A DNA stretch of 48,178 nucleotides from assembly GCA_964576115.1 (NCBI GenBank), contig CAZNUA010000025.1, positions 1,326-49,503 of the forward strand, in the 5' to 3' direction. Within the stretch, counting starts at the first letter, position 1; every line of letters begins with the position of its first letter. This stretch comes from CAYSYY01 sp964576115 [NCBI: uncultured Gemmatimonadota bacterium] (lineage in GTDB: Bacteria; Blakebacterota; Blakebacteria; Blakebacterales). The notes under the pieces were generated by a model. That model made no database searches. It worked only from the letters and a program-made list of their open reading frames with translations, and had not been told where the DNA came from. Shown one piece after another: positions 33,641 through 44,671 of the stretch. The position numbers were made by a program, and so were the translations under genes.

Positions 33641-34999
33641 TCAGCGAAGGTCCGAACGCGCGGTCAGCCGCCATGTCGTGCGCCCGGTTTCGGCAACAGT
33701 GCTTCCCGTCCCGGGATCGGCTCCGGCCTCGATCCGGACGATACCGATGCCGGGAGCGAACCAGATGGTGAGGGCCTCGACTGCAGCCCCGGGCACCGGC
33801 TCGTGCCGCAGCTCGAAACAGTCGACCAGGCCCAGGTCGGGCACCTTCAGATTCACCCTTCCGAGAACGGCGATCCGATCCCGGCGCGCTCCGGGTTGAG
33901 GTCCGGTTCGCGAGGGAGAAGTATCGGCCGCCAGCCACTTTCGACCGGCTTTGAGTTCCCAGGGCAGGACCAGAAGGGGCGGCTTGTACGCGACTTCATC
34001 GAGAGCGTCGGTGCCGCCGGCGTGGAGCGAGACGGTCAGCACCAATCCCGTCTCGCGGGCGGCGAGTTGGATGCCGACCGGAAGCGGGTCGGCCCCTGTT
34101 CCGGCCGGACTCTGACGGATGAGGGTGTAACCGGAACCATCACCTGATCCCGCCGTCGGCCCCACCTGCCAGATCTCGTCCCAGCGCCGCTCGATTCCTT
34201 CCCCCCGCACCACCTCGACTGCATATTCCCAGAATCCCTCTTCGGTCAGGGGCAGCATCACCTCGCGCAGCTGCTGCCGGGCCAGGCCGAATCCGGGATC
34301 GACATCGAGCGCCCGGCAAAATTGTGCCCAGGCTCCGGCGTAATCGTGCCGGGCCTGCAGCAGAAGCGCCTCGGAGTAGCGCCGGTAGGCCGTCAGCGAT
34401 CTCGTCATGCGCCGCTCTTCCGGTACGGCCAGCGACTTGACCGCGTTCGACTTGAGCCCGTCGACGAGAGAACCGGTGATGGAATCCTGCAGCTCGAAGA
34501 TATTCTCCATGGCTCCGGTCATCTTGGTGCTGCGGATCACATTGCCCGATTCGGTCGCGACGAACCGGGCCGTGAGACGCACCAACTCCCCCGCCCGCTG
34601 GAAAGCGCCGACAATGAGATGGCGGGCTCCCAGCAGCTTGCCGATCTGTACCATGGCGTCCTCGTCGACCGCCCCCGTCAACTGCAGCGCCTGCTCCTCC
34701 ATGATGCGCCACAACTGCAGCCGTTCCACGATCACGAAGCGGTCCAGAGCGATCAGATCGGCAGTGATGGTCTCGGGTATCCCCACGCAGAGCCAGTCAA
34801 GCGCGGCGTCGCCGGTGGCGTTGGTGAAAGGCATGACTGCGACTGTGTCCGGCCCGGCGGGAAAATAGACCTCATGTAATGGTTGATCAATTATTGATAT
34901 GTTATTGTTATAAATAATTATATGTGCCTCAGACCGGGCCGGTATACCGACGGCAAGCAGGAGCAGCAGCGTTCCCACCCTGGTCAGAAAACGGGGCAT
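33641..34999 (-). CDS. Secreted FlgO/TolB-N-like protein
   Basis: A 452-residue protein with a Sec signal peptide (MPRFLTRVG, hydrophobic run, cleavage near ARSEA-H). A CsgG/FlgO/TolB-N-like domain follows: VAVMPFTNATGDAALDWLCVGIPETI, then LGARHLIVGAFQ, about residues 50-200. The second half (about 200-450) I do not recognise. Members of this group are periplasmic proteins often found beside sensors or adenylate cyclases. Right after the signal peptide comes an odd AT-rich, Ile/Asn-rich stretch (HIIIYNNNISIIDQP). The gene begins 12 bases after the histidine kinase stop, so the two are cotranscribed. ATG 34999 is chosen for the signal peptide; a GTG at 35023 would overlap the kinase. Confidence 0.72.
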   Translation of the reverse strand: MPRFLTRVGTLLLLLAVGIPARSEAHIIIYNNNISIIDQPLHEVYFPAGPDTVAVMPFTNATGDAALDWLCVGIPETITADLIALDRFVIVERLQLWRIMEEQALQLTGAVDEDAMVQIGKLLGARHLIVGAFQRAGELVRLTARFVATESGNVIRSTKMTGAMENIFELQDSITGSLVDGLKSNAVKSLAVPEERRMTRSLTAYRRYSEALLLQARHDYAGAWAQFCRALDVDPGFGLARQQLREVMLPLTEEGFWEYAVEVVRGEGIERRWDEIWQVGPTAGSGDGSGYTLIRQSPAGTGADPLPVGIQLAARETGLVLTVSLHAGGTDALDEVAYKPPLLVLPWELKAGRKWLAADTSPSRTGPQPGARRDRIAVLGRVNLKVPDLGLVDCFELRHEPVPGAAVEALTIWFAPGIGIVRIEAGADPGTGSTVAETGRTTWRLTARSDLR

Positions 35000-35010
35000 C
35001 GCAGCGTATC

Positions 35011-36417
35011 TCAATCCCGGCACTCTGCTGCCGGCAGAATGATGTAAAAGGTACTCCCCTCCCGCGGCCGACTCCGTACTCCGACCGAACCACCGAACGA
35101 CTCCACCACCCGGCGGACAATCGAGAGCCCCAGGCCGGTACCGGCGATCTTCTTCATGGCGGGGTCCTTCCCCGTGATCCGGACGAACTCGCCGAAGAGT
35201 TTCTTCTGGTCTTCGAGAGCGATCCCGATCCCGGTATCGCTCACCTCCACCACTACCAGGTTCTGCCGCTGCCGTACCTTGACGGCGATTCTTCCCCCCT
35301 CGGGGGTGTACTTGATGGCATTGGTGATGTAGTTGCGCACCGCTTCGTGCAGCAGGCGGTTGATACCCTGCACCGGCGGTATCCCTTCATGGACCTGAAT
35401 CGTCAGGGTCTGGTTCTTCGCTTCCGCTTCATCGCTGTACATCTCGACCAGATCGGTGGCGATCTGCGCCAGATCGGCGGCTTCGGTTTCCGCGTTCAGA
35501 TCGCCCGATTCAAGTCCGGAAAGAACCTGCAGATCCTGCAGGAACTGATTCATGTTCTGCAGCCGTTCCCGGGCCCGGTTCACCTTGAGGGCCACCTGTT
35601 CGGGCAGCTGCCCCAGGCGGCCCGAACTCATATTGTCGAGGAACATCGAGAGAACTCCCAGGGGCGACTGCAGGTTGTGCAGGGCGATATAGAGAAAATC
35701 CTTGCGCATGTTGGAGGTCCGCTGCAGTTCCACCCGGGCCACCCGCAGCTCGATCTCGGCTTCCTGCAGCACGGCCGCGAGCCGTATCAGCAGGGCGGCC
35801 GAGAGACCGAAGAGAACCCCGTAGACGGCCATGACCAGGATGACGTATTCCGCGGTCAGGTGGTGAACCGGGAGCAGCGCCCCGAAACCGGCCCGGGCGG
35901 TGATGAAGCCGAGCCACTCGCCGAGGACGAGGATGGCAAGGAAGAAATAGGCCAGTCCGGCGCTGAACCAGGCGCCGAAGCGGGATAGCGTGATACAGCT
36001 GAGTATGAGATGAAACAGGTAAAAGGGCAGGAAGATCGACCGGGCTCCTCCCATGACCCAGATGGTCACGGTCAGAGCCACGTAATCGAGAACGATCGAG
36101 ATGAACTGGATGGTCTGCAGATACTCCCGGGCCGCCGCCGAACGCCGGGTGTCGCGGTAATCCCGGACCAGATAGTAGATGACCGTATTGTACAGGGCGA
36201 TAACGACGGCCACCGGAATGAGAACGGCGGTGTCGATGTCGGCGATGCCGACGACATATCGCAGGAACAGACTTCCGAAGAGGATGAGCCCGGCCGTTCC
36301 CCACCGCACGTACGTAAAGCGGAACAGCCAGTGACCGCTCATGCTGTGTTTGGTCAGATCGGCTATCCGGTCCTGGTCGGGGCTAACCATCCCCTCGATG
36401 ATCGTCTCGTCGGTCAT
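35011..36417 (-). CDS. Membrane sensor histidine kinase
   Basis: A 468-residue kinase. About six hydrophobic helices occupy residues 30-215, with little room for a periplasmic sensor domain, so it probably senses through the membrane. A short coiled region leads to a divergent H-box (FLYIALHNLQSPLGVL, with Asn-Leu-Gln-Ser-Pro in place of Glu-Leu-Arg-x-Pro). The ATPase domain has the N box (LLHEAVRNYITNAIKYTPEGG), DTGIGI, and the G2 box AGTGLGLSIV. No response regulator is adjacent on this strand; the nearest is the single-domain one at 33161. It is followed by the FlgO-like secreted protein. Confidence 0.9.
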   Translation of the reverse strand: MTDETIIEGMVSPDQDRIADLTKHSMSGHWLFRFTYVRWGTAGLILFGSLFLRYVVGIADIDTAVLIPVAVVIALYNTVIYYLVRDYRDTRRSAAAREYLQTIQFISIVLDYVALTVTIWVMGGARSIFLPFYLFHLILSCITLSRFGAWFSAGLAYFFLAILVLGEWLGFITARAGFGALLPVHHLTAEYVILVMAVYGVLFGLSAALLIRLAAVLQEAEIELRVARVELQRTSNMRKDFLYIALHNLQSPLGVLSMFLDNMSSGRLGQLPEQVALKVNRARERLQNMNQFLQDLQVLSGLESGDLNAETEAADLAQIATDLVEMYSDEAEAKNQTLTIQVHEGIPPVQGINRLLHEAVRNYITNAIKYTPEGGRIAVKVRQRQNLVVVEVSDTGIGIALEDQKKLFGEFVRITGKDPAMKKIAGTGLGLSIVRRVVESFGGSVGVRSRPREGSTFYIILPAAECRD

Positions 36418-36540
36418 TCCGGTCCTTTCTGACCCGTTCCCGCCTTCGTCAGTTTCTTATACCTCATTCCCGACCCCGGAATCAAATCTGGACGACCCGG
36501 GCCTCTCGATACGATCCCGGACTGACGAAACGTCGCACGA

Positions 36541-36577
36541 AACAGCGCCCCGGGAGCAGAGCTCCCGGGGCGCTGTT
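36541..36577 (-). terminator. Terminator of the groESL operon
   Basis: A perfect 17-bp stem, AACAGCGCCCCGGGAGC and its complement, closes around an AGA loop, 46 bases after the groEL stop. The following T-run is short on the minus strand. The symmetric stem may also insulate the divergent kinase gene region. Confidence 0.85.
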
Positions 36578-36623
36578 CGGCGGGCGATGCGGTCGCCCGC
36601 AGATCCTGGTGTCCTCGAGGGTA

Positions 36624-38605
<1,982 letters not shown>

Positions 38606-38700
38606 GCTTCTTCCTCCTTGCCCCCTGCGGGGCATGCCTGTGTTCCACGTGCGGCGGCAACCGGGGTTCCCGCCTCATCCGCTGTTTGAAGATCGTCATA

Positions 38701-38721
38701 GCCGCGTCGGGGCGACGCGGC
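38701..38721 (-). other. Hairpin in the groES leader
   Basis: GCCGCGTC (38701-38708) and GACGCGGC (38714-38721) form a perfect 8-bp stem with a five-base loop. It lies between the CIRCE element and the groES start, so it would fold in the 5' untranslated RNA. Confidence 0.6.
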
Positions 38722-38725
38722 ATTG

Positions 38726-38752
38726 TTAGCACTCACTGGGAGCGAGTGCTAA
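38726..38752 (-). promoter_or_regulatory. CIRCE operator for HrcA
   Basis: TTAGCACTC-N9-GAGTGCTAA matches the CIRCE consensus exactly on both arms. HrcA repressor binds this element and releases it on heat shock. It lies just downstream of the promoter, at the expected start of the groES transcript. No hrcA gene is in the window. Confidence 0.97.
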
Positions 38753-38762
38753 CAGGAGACAA

Positions 38763-38790
38763 AATATACACCCCCCAGCCGGCAGAGCAA
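38763..38790 (-). promoter_or_regulatory. groES promoter
   Basis: On the minus strand TATATT (38763-38768) is preceded by TTGCTC (38785-38790) with a 16-base spacer. It is directly upstream of CIRCE, the standard arrangement for a HrcA-controlled housekeeping promoter. Confidence 0.65.
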
Positions 38791-38810
38791 GAGGGAATCG
38801 GCGACAATTC

Positions 38811-39614
38811 TCAGGGTGAGTCGTCGGTGCGGGACCGGTCGGCGTAGCGGACGTGAATCAGTCGCAGACCTTCCAGAGTCAGGTGTTCGTCCACCGTTCC
38901 CCGCCGGGCCAGATCTTCGGCAAAGAGCTTGGTGACGCCCCCGGTGAAGATCAGGGCGGGCTCGGGCCCCCCGGCGACGTCGAGTTCGGCCCGAACGAGC
39001 TCGAGCAGACCGTCGATCATCGCCAGAGTGCCCAGGTAGAGACCCGAACGCAGGCTCTGCTCGGTGGTCGAACCGATGGCCCGCAGCGGCGGCCGGATCT
39101 CCACCCGGGCCAGCCGGGCGGCGCGGGTAAAGAGAACTTCCGAGGCGGACAGGACGCCGGGAGCGATGATACCGCCGATATAGTCGCCGGCGGCGTCGAT
39201 GACATCGAAGGTCGTGGCGGTGCCCAGATCGACGACGATCGCCGGCGCCCCGTAGCCATGCCGGGCGGCTACGGCGTTGGCCAGCCGGTCGGCTCCGGCC
39301 GCCTCCGGGGGCTCGACCCGGACGGGGAGTCCGAGATCGAGGGCGGCCGACACGATGAGAGGATCGAGTTCGAGCCGGCTGCGGCAGACACAGCGCACCG
39401 CCGGGTCGAGGGATGGTACGACCGAGGCCACGATCACGGCTCGCAGATCGGCCGGTCGGACGTCGGCCTCGCGCAGAAAGCCGCCCAGCTGCATCCAGAA
39501 GCCGTCCGCGGTAGCATCGGGATCGGTGGACGTCCGCCACTCCGCCACCCGCTCCGCAGCCCGGAAGACACCTCCGACGGTATGGGTATTGCCGATGTCG
39601 AGTGCGAGCAGCAT
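38811..39614 (-). CDS. coaX: Type III pantothenate kinase
   Basis: A 267-residue ASKHA-fold kinase that phosphorylates pantothenate, the first step to coenzyme A. ALDIGNTHTVGGVF is the phosphate-1 motif at the N terminus, GADRLANAVAA holds the catalytic Asp, VDLGTATTFDVID is the second phosphate motif and GGIIAPGV the adenosine-side loop. It ends the uvrB-nadC-birA-coaX series. Its substrate is made by the PanB, PanC and PanD proteins encoded at 20.7-22.8 kb. Confidence 0.95.
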   Translation of the reverse strand: MLLALDIGNTHTVGGVFRAAERVAEWRTSTDPDATADGFWMQLGGFLREADVRPADLRAVIVASVVPSLDPAVRCVCRSRLELDPLIVSAALDLGLPVRVEPPEAAGADRLANAVAARHGYGAPAIVVDLGTATTFDVIDAAGDYIGGIIAPGVLSASEVLFTRAARLARVEIRPPLRAIGSTTEQSLRSGLYLGTLAMIDGLLELVRAELDVAGGPEPALIFTGGVTKLFAEDLARRGTVDEHLTLEGLRLIHVRYADRSRTDDSP

Positions 39615-39635
39615 GAACCTGTCTCCCGAACGTTG

Positions 39636-40532
39636 TTACTGAACCAGTTCTCCGGTCATGATCCGGCGCCCGCCGTCGAGCAGGAGCCACCCCTCGGCGC
39701 TCAGGCCGACCGTGCGACCGCTCACCTCTCCCTGGCCGGTGCGTACCGTCACCGGCCGGTCGAAATGGGTCAGATGGGCTTCGACTTCACCGGCCCATGC
39801 GGGGGGCCCCCTATCCTCACCGCTCAGCACCTCCAGGGTAAGCTCCCAGAGTTCCTGGAGAAAGTCGGCCATCAACCGGTCGGGATCGATCCGGCGCCCG
39901 GCGCACGATTCCAGGGTCGTCGCCCCGGCCGCCACCTCGGGGGGGACCGGCACAGTCCAGTACAGGTTGATGCCGGTTCCGATGATGAGCCAGTTCATCC
40001 GGCGCTCATCCGATCCGGCTTCGACCAGGATCCCGGCGGTTTTCCGGCCCCGGCAGAGAACATCATTGGGCCACTTGATACCGAGCGGGATTCCCTGGGC
40101 CGTACCCGCCCGTACCAGGGCCAGAGCCGTCCCGAGGGTGACCCAGCCCGGCCGATCCAGCGCCGCGCGGGGACGCAGCAGCAGCGAGACGTAGAGTCCG
40201 CCGTCGGGGGGCGAGAACCAGTCGCGTCCGTGGCGTCCCCGCCCCGCGGTCTGGGCTCCGGCCACGACCACCGTTCCCGCTCCGGCCCCTCCGGCCAGGA
40301 GGGCCTTGAGACGGGTGTTTGTCGAGTCGGTCACCGGATGGTAATACAACTCGGCTGCCAGCGGCACATCGCGTCCCCAGGCGGTCAGAGCGGGTCGGAG
40401 CAGGTACCCCCCGCCTTCGAGATCGACCCGGGCGCCGTGATCGGAATCCGGTCCCGCCCCCGCGGATCCGGAATCCTCCCGGAGACTGCGGAGCATCCCG
40501 GCCAGGCCGGCGGCCCACGCCTCGTACATCAC
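39636..40532 (-). CDS. birA: Biotin--[acetyl-CoA-carboxylase] ligase
   Basis: A 298-residue biotin protein ligase. TDSTNTRLK is the N-terminal core motif, AGRGRHGRDWFSPP binds biotinyl-AMP, and IKWPNDVLCRGRKTAGILVE contains the ligase Lys. IIGTGINLYW and a C-terminal SH3-like domain follow. There is no helix-turn-helix domain, so it should act only as an enzyme and not as a repressor. The first 60 residues are poorly conserved. GTG 40532, with AGAGAGG in front, and ATG 40529 are both possible starts. Confidence 0.92.
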   Translation of the reverse strand: MMYEAWAAGLAGMLRSLREDSGSAGAGPDSDHGARVDLEGGGYLLRPALTAWGRDVPLAAELYYHPVTDSTNTRLKALLAGGAGAGTVVVAGAQTAGRGRHGRDWFSPPDGGLYVSLLLRPRAALDRPGWVTLGTALALVRAGTAQGIPLGIKWPNDVLCRGRKTAGILVEAGSDERRMNWLIIGTGINLYWTVPVPPEVAAGATTLESCAGRRIDPDRLMADFLQELWELTLEVLSGEDRGPPAWAGEVEAHLTHFDRPVTVRTGQGEVSGRTVGLSAEGWLLLDGGRRIMTGELVQ

Positions 40533-40571
40533 CCGTTCCGCCTCTCTTGTCGCCAGCCGCCCGACATGACA

Positions 40572-41426
40572 CTATCGCAGGAGCAGGGAGAGATCGACCG
40601 CCCGGACCGAATGGGTCAGGGCCCCGATGCTGATGTAATCCACCCCCGCGGCGGCGTATTCGCGCACGTTCTGCAGGGTGACTCCCCCCGAGGCTTCGAG
40701 CTGGATATCGCCCCCCTCCCCCGCCCTGATCCGCTTCACCAGACGGCTCATCTCCGCCGGGGTGAGGTTGTCGAGCAGGAGCCGGTCGGCCCCCGCCCCG
40801 ATCGCCTCGCGGGCCTGTGCTTCGGTCGAGACCTCGGTCACGATCAGGAACCGGGAGCCGGACCCTTCGAGACCGGCCCGAACCCGCTCGAGGGCTTCGC
40901 CGATCCCCCCGGCGGCATGGGCATGGTTCTCCTTGACGAGGATGCCGTCGTAGAGCCCCATGCGGTGGTTGGCGCCGCCGCCGACACGGACGGCGTATTT
41001 TTCAAGCTCCCGCAGACCGGGGGTGGTCTTGCGGGTATCCAGAATTGTGACCCCGGTGCCGGCCACGGCCTCGACGAAACGCCGGGTCGTGGTGGCCACG
41101 GCCGAGAGCCGCTGCAGGACGTTCAGGGCCAACCGCTCGCCCGCCAGAATGCCCCGGGTGGGCCCGGCCAGATCAGCCACGACCGCGCCGGCCGACATGA
41201 GCTCACCTTCGGCCACCCGGGTCGTGACCACGACCTTGGGATCGGCATGCAGGAAGACCCGTTCCACGACCGGCATCCCGGCCAGGACCGCTTCTTCACG
41301 GACCAGGATGATTCCCTCGCTCTCGGCGTGAGGATCGATGGTGAGATCGCTGGTCACATCTCCCGAACCGAGGTCCTCGGCCAGAGCGTCTTCGATGATG
41401 CGGTCGAGGCGTGCGATATCGATCAT
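40572..41426 (-). CDS. nadC: Nicotinate-nucleotide pyrophosphorylase (carboxylating)
   Basis: A 284-residue enzyme converting quinolinate and PRPP to nicotinate mononucleotide in NAD synthesis. EDLGSGDVTSDLTI, LNVLQRLSAVATTTRRFV, DTRKTTPGLRELEKYAVRVGGGANHR and LYDGILVKENH are all characteristic, including the Arg and Lys quinolinate-binding residues. It overlaps the uvrB stop by four bases (ATGA), and coaX and birA follow: three cofactor genes behind a repair gene. Confidence 0.97.
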   Translation of the reverse strand: MIDIARLDRIIEDALAEDLGSGDVTSDLTIDPHAESEGIILVREEAVLAGMPVVERVFLHADPKVVVTTRVAEGELMSAGAVVADLAGPTRGILAGERLALNVLQRLSAVATTTRRFVEAVAGTGVTILDTRKTTPGLRELEKYAVRVGGGANHRMGLYDGILVKENHAHAAGGIGEALERVRAGLEGSGSRFLIVTEVSTEAQAREAIGAGADRLLLDNLTPAEMSRLVKRIRAGEGGDIQLEASGGVTLQNVREYAAAGVDYISIGALTHSVRAVDLSLLLR

Positions 41427-43501
41427 TTCTGCTCCCCGCCGGCCCGGTAGCGGACCAGCTCGTCCCGCAGAATGGTGGCTTTCTCGAACTCAAGATCGGC
41501 GGCATAGGCCAGCATCTGCTGTTCGACCGAGATCTCCCAGTTCTCCTCGGTCAGCCCCCGGAACTGTTTCATGAGAGTATCGCGATCCAGCTCGGGTGCG
41601 CCAGCCCGCTGTCCGTCGTCGAGCAGATCGGCCAGGGAGGTACTGGCGATGACCTCCTCGCGGGTTTTAGTCAGGGTTCGGGGGGTGATCCCGTGGCGGG
41701 CGTTGTGTTCCTGCTGGATGACCCGCCGGCGTTCGACCTCTTCAACAGCCTCAGCCATCGAACCGGTCACCCGGTCGGCGTACATCAGAACCTGCCCGTT
41801 GGCGTTGCGGGCCGCCCGCCCCATGGTCTGGATCAGGCTGGTGGTGCTGCGCAGGTACCCCTCCTTGTCGGCGTCGAGGATCGCCACCAGACCCACCTCG
41901 GGCATGTCGAGCCCCTCCCGGAGCAGGTTGATGCCGACCAGGACGTCGAAATCGCCCATGCGCAGGCCGCGCAGCAGTTCGACCCGGTCCAGGGCGTCGA
42001 TTTCCGAGTGCATGTAGCGGGCCCGCACCCCCACTCCGACCAGGTAATCGGTCAGGTCCTCGGCCATCTTCTTGGTCAGGGTCGTGATGAGGGTGCGCTC
42101 GCCCGCCTCGGTCCGCCGGTGCACCTCCTCGAGCAGGTCGTCGATCTGCCCGTCAACCGGGCGCACTTCTATGGCCGGGTCGAGCAGTCCGGAGGGCCGG
42201 ACGACCTGTTCGACCACCACCCCTGCGCAGCGCTCCAGTTCGTGCCCTCCGGGGGTGGCCGAGACGTACACGGTCTGCTGCTGCAGGGCCTCGAACTCGT
42301 CGAACTGCAGGGGACGGTTGTCCAGGGCGGCCTCGAGCCGGAAACCGTACTCGACCAGGGTCTCCTTGCGCGAGCGGTCTCCGCCGTACATGCCCCTGAT
42401 CTGCGGCACCGTCACGTGCGATTCGTCGATGATGGTCAGGAAATCGCCCTGAAAATAGTCGATCAGGGTGTGGGGGCGCTCCCCCGCCCGGCGTCCGTCG
42501 AAGTAGCGGCTGTAATTCTCGATCCCGGTGCAGAAACCGACCTCGGCGATCATCTCCAGGTCGTAGGTGGTCCTGGTCTGCAGGCGCTGGGCCTCGAGGA
42601 GTTTGCCCGCGTCCTGGAAAGCGGCCACTTCCCGGTCGCGATCGCGGATGATCGACTCGATGACGGCATCGATCTGACCCCGGTCGGTCAGAAAATGCGA
42701 GGCCGGGTAGATGACGGTGCGTTCCTTTTCCTCGAGAATCTCTCCCGTGACCAGGTCGACGATGGCCAGGTTTTCGATCTCGTCGCCCCAGAATTCAATC
42801 CGCACGGCGATCTCGTCGTAGGCCAGGTGGATCTCGACCACATCGCCCCGAACCCGGAAGGAGCCGCGGTCGAAGCCGATGTCGTTGCGCCGGTACTGCA
42901 GATTGACCAGGGCCCGCAGCAGATTCTGGCGCTCCAGACTCTGGCCCACCCGCAGGCCGACCAGGTGCTTGAAGACATCTTCCGGTTTGCCCAGCCCGAA
43001 GATGCAGGAGACCGAGGCTACCACGACTACATCGCGCCGTTCGAGCAGAGCGCTGGTGGTGCGCAGGCGCAGGCGCTCGATCAGCTCGTTGATGCTGGTT
43101 TCCTTCTCGATATAGAGGTCGCGGCCCGGCAGGTAGGCCTCGGGCTGATAGTAATCGTAGTAGGAAATGAAATACTCCACGGCGTTGTTCGGGAAAAACC
43201 CCCGCAGTTCGCCGTAGAGCTGGGCGGCCAGGGTCTTGTTGTGACTCACGATCAGGGTCGGCCGGTTGACCCGGGCGATGACGTTGGCCATCGTGAAGGT
43301 CTTGCCCGAGCCGGTCACCCCGAGCAGAGTCTGGTAACGTTCCCCCCGTTCCAGGCCGGCGGTCAGCCCGGCGATGGCCTCCGGCTGATCGCCGGCCGGC
43401 TCGAAGGGGGCGACCAGATCGAAAGGGGTCTCGGGACGGGTCGTCCAGACCGGTTCGAGAGCCTGGTTGAGGCCGTCGGTATTCTCATCGTCAGCCGGCA
43501 T
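41423..43501 (-). CDS. uvrB: Excinuclease ABC subunit B
   Basis: A 692-residue helicase-like subunit of nucleotide excision repair. Walker A is GVTGSGKTFTMANV. The beta-hairpin that probes damage is in YYDYYQPEAYLPGRDLYIEKE. The DEAD-type motif is IIDESHVTVPQI, helicase motifs TLTKKMAEDLTDYL and ATPGGHELE follow, and the C-terminal UVR domain contacts UvrC. The length is standard. It is the promoter-proximal gene of its series, divergent from apbE across 127 bases in which I see no clear operator such as a LexA box. Confidence 0.98.
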   Translation of the reverse strand: MPADDENTDGLNQALEPVWTTRPETPFDLVAPFEPAGDQPEAIAGLTAGLERGERYQTLLGVTGSGKTFTMANVIARVNRPTLIVSHNKTLAAQLYGELRGFFPNNAVEYFISYYDYYQPEAYLPGRDLYIEKETSINELIERLRLRTTSALLERRDVVVVASVSCIFGLGKPEDVFKHLVGLRVGQSLERQNLLRALVNLQYRRNDIGFDRGSFRVRGDVVEIHLAYDEIAVRIEFWGDEIENLAIVDLVTGEILEEKERTVIYPASHFLTDRGQIDAVIESIIRDRDREVAAFQDAGKLLEAQRLQTRTTYDLEMIAEVGFCTGIENYSRYFDGRRAGERPHTLIDYFQGDFLTIIDESHVTVPQIRGMYGGDRSRKETLVEYGFRLEAALDNRPLQFDEFEALQQQTVYVSATPGGHELERCAGVVVEQVVRPSGLLDPAIEVRPVDGQIDDLLEEVHRRTEAGERTLITTLTKKMAEDLTDYLVGVGVRARYMHSEIDALDRVELLRGLRMGDFDVLVGINLLREGLDMPEVGLVAILDADKEGYLRSTTSLIQTMGRAARNANGQVLMYADRVTGSMAEAVEEVERRRVIQQEHNARHGITPRTLTKTREEVIASTSLADLLDDGQRAGAPELDRDTLMKQFRGLTEENWEISVEQQMLAYAADLEFEKATILRDELVRYRAGGEQK

Positions 43502-43628
43502 GAGAAAGGAAAGCTATGCCGGTCTCCTGAGGCGGAGCAACGCCAAAGCGGCGGCGGCGAAATGTCCCCTTTCCCGGCAGGAAGGCACCCGGTAGTCTGA
43601 GCCGTGAACCCGCACCGGAATACCGACC

Positions 43629-44669
43629 ATGCCGATGACGGAAACAGCCGCAAACACCGGCCCGGATCGGGAACGGCGCCTGCGCCGCCATATTGTCCTG
43701 GCCGCCCTGGGCCTGGCGGCCCTGATCGCCGTCGGCTTGTGGCGGACCGGCCCGGAGCGACCCGGCCGTCGGCTCATTGTCCTGAGTATCGAACCGGAAA
43801 ACGTCATGGGTACCTCCTGCCGGCTGGTGGCGGTCACCCCTCCCGGATCCGAGGCCCTCGCCCGGGAAGCCCTGAGCGCGGCCGAAGCCGCTCTGCGGCA
43901 GGTCGAGAGCCGCATGAGCAGCTGGCTCGAGACCTCGGAGATCGGGCGGCTGAACCGGGCCGGAGCCGGCGAGGAGATCCCCCTCTCGCCATCGACCCGA
44001 ACTGTTCTGACCGCCGCCCGCGATCTCTGGCGGACCACTGCAGGCGCCTTCGACGTCACCCTCCGCCCGCTGATCGAACTCTGGCGGGAGGCGGGAGAAA
44101 CCGACCGGACCCCGGGCCCCGAGGCCGTCGCCGCGGCCCGGGCCGCCTCGCACTGGGATCTGATCGAGATCCTCCAGACTTCAGTGCGTAAAGCGGACCG
44201 GAGCGTCCAGGTCGATCTGGGGGGTATCGCCAAGGGCTACGGCATCGACCGGGCGATCGAGGCCATGCAGGGGACCGGGGCGATCGGAGGTATGGTGGAT
44301 GTGGGAGGCGACCTGCGTCTCTGGGGAACCTCTCCGCAGGCAGGGCTGTGGCCGGTCGAAGTGCGCGATCCCTTCGGGGGCCCGGAACCGGTCGAGCGGT
44401 TCGATCTGGCCGCCGGGGCGGTCTGCACCAGCGGCGATTACGCCCGGTATACTGTCATCGAGGGCCGCCGCTTCAGCCACATCATCGATCCGCGCACCGG
44501 CCGGCCGGCCGCCGATGCCGCCTCGGTCACGGTCATCGGTCCCGACGCCATGACAGCCGACAGCTGGGCTACCGCGCTGAGCGTGCTGGGGGCCGGGGGA
44601 CTCGAGCTGGTGCCGGCCGATCTCGAAGTGATCCTCATCACCTCCGGGGGCGTCACTCACCGCCGCTGA
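43629..44669 (+). CDS. apbE: FAD:protein FMN transferase (ApbE family)
   Basis: A 346-residue membrane-anchored flavin transferase. An N-terminal helix (about residues 22-38) anchors it with the catalytic part outside the cytoplasm. VMGTSCRLVAV, GGIAKGYGIDRA, VDVGGDLRLWG and FSHIIDPRTGRPA are the FAD and magnesium-binding segments; AMTADSWATAL closes the site. It attaches FMN to Thr or Ser residues of partners such as RnfG or NqrC. No FMN_bind substrate protein lies in the window. The start may be 43629 or the second ATG at 43635. Confidence 0.93.
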   Translation: MPMTETAANTGPDRERRLRRHIVLAALGLAALIAVGLWRTGPERPGRRLIVLSIEPENVMGTSCRLVAVTPPGSEALAREALSAAEAALRQVESRMSSWLETSEIGRLNRAGAGEEIPLSPSTRTVLTAARDLWRTTAGAFDVTLRPLIELWREAGETDRTPGPEAVAAARAASHWDLIEILQTSVRKADRSVQVDLGGIAKGYGIDRAIEAMQGTGAIGGMVDVGGDLRLWGTSPQAGLWPVEVRDPFGGPEPVERFDLAAGAVCTSGDYARYTVIEGRRFSHIIDPRTGRPAADAASVTVIGPDAMTADSWATALSVLGAGGLELVPADLEVILITSGGVTHRR

Positions 44670-44671
44670 AC

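Noticed and set aside
38853-41450. An 865-codon open frame on the plus strand opposite coaX, birA and nadC
   Set aside because: Three well-supported enzymes occupy the other strand, and the translation shows no recognisable domain.
41411-43600. A 729-codon open frame on the plus strand opposite uvrB
   Set aside because: It is the antisense of uvrB and shows no domain or ribosome site.
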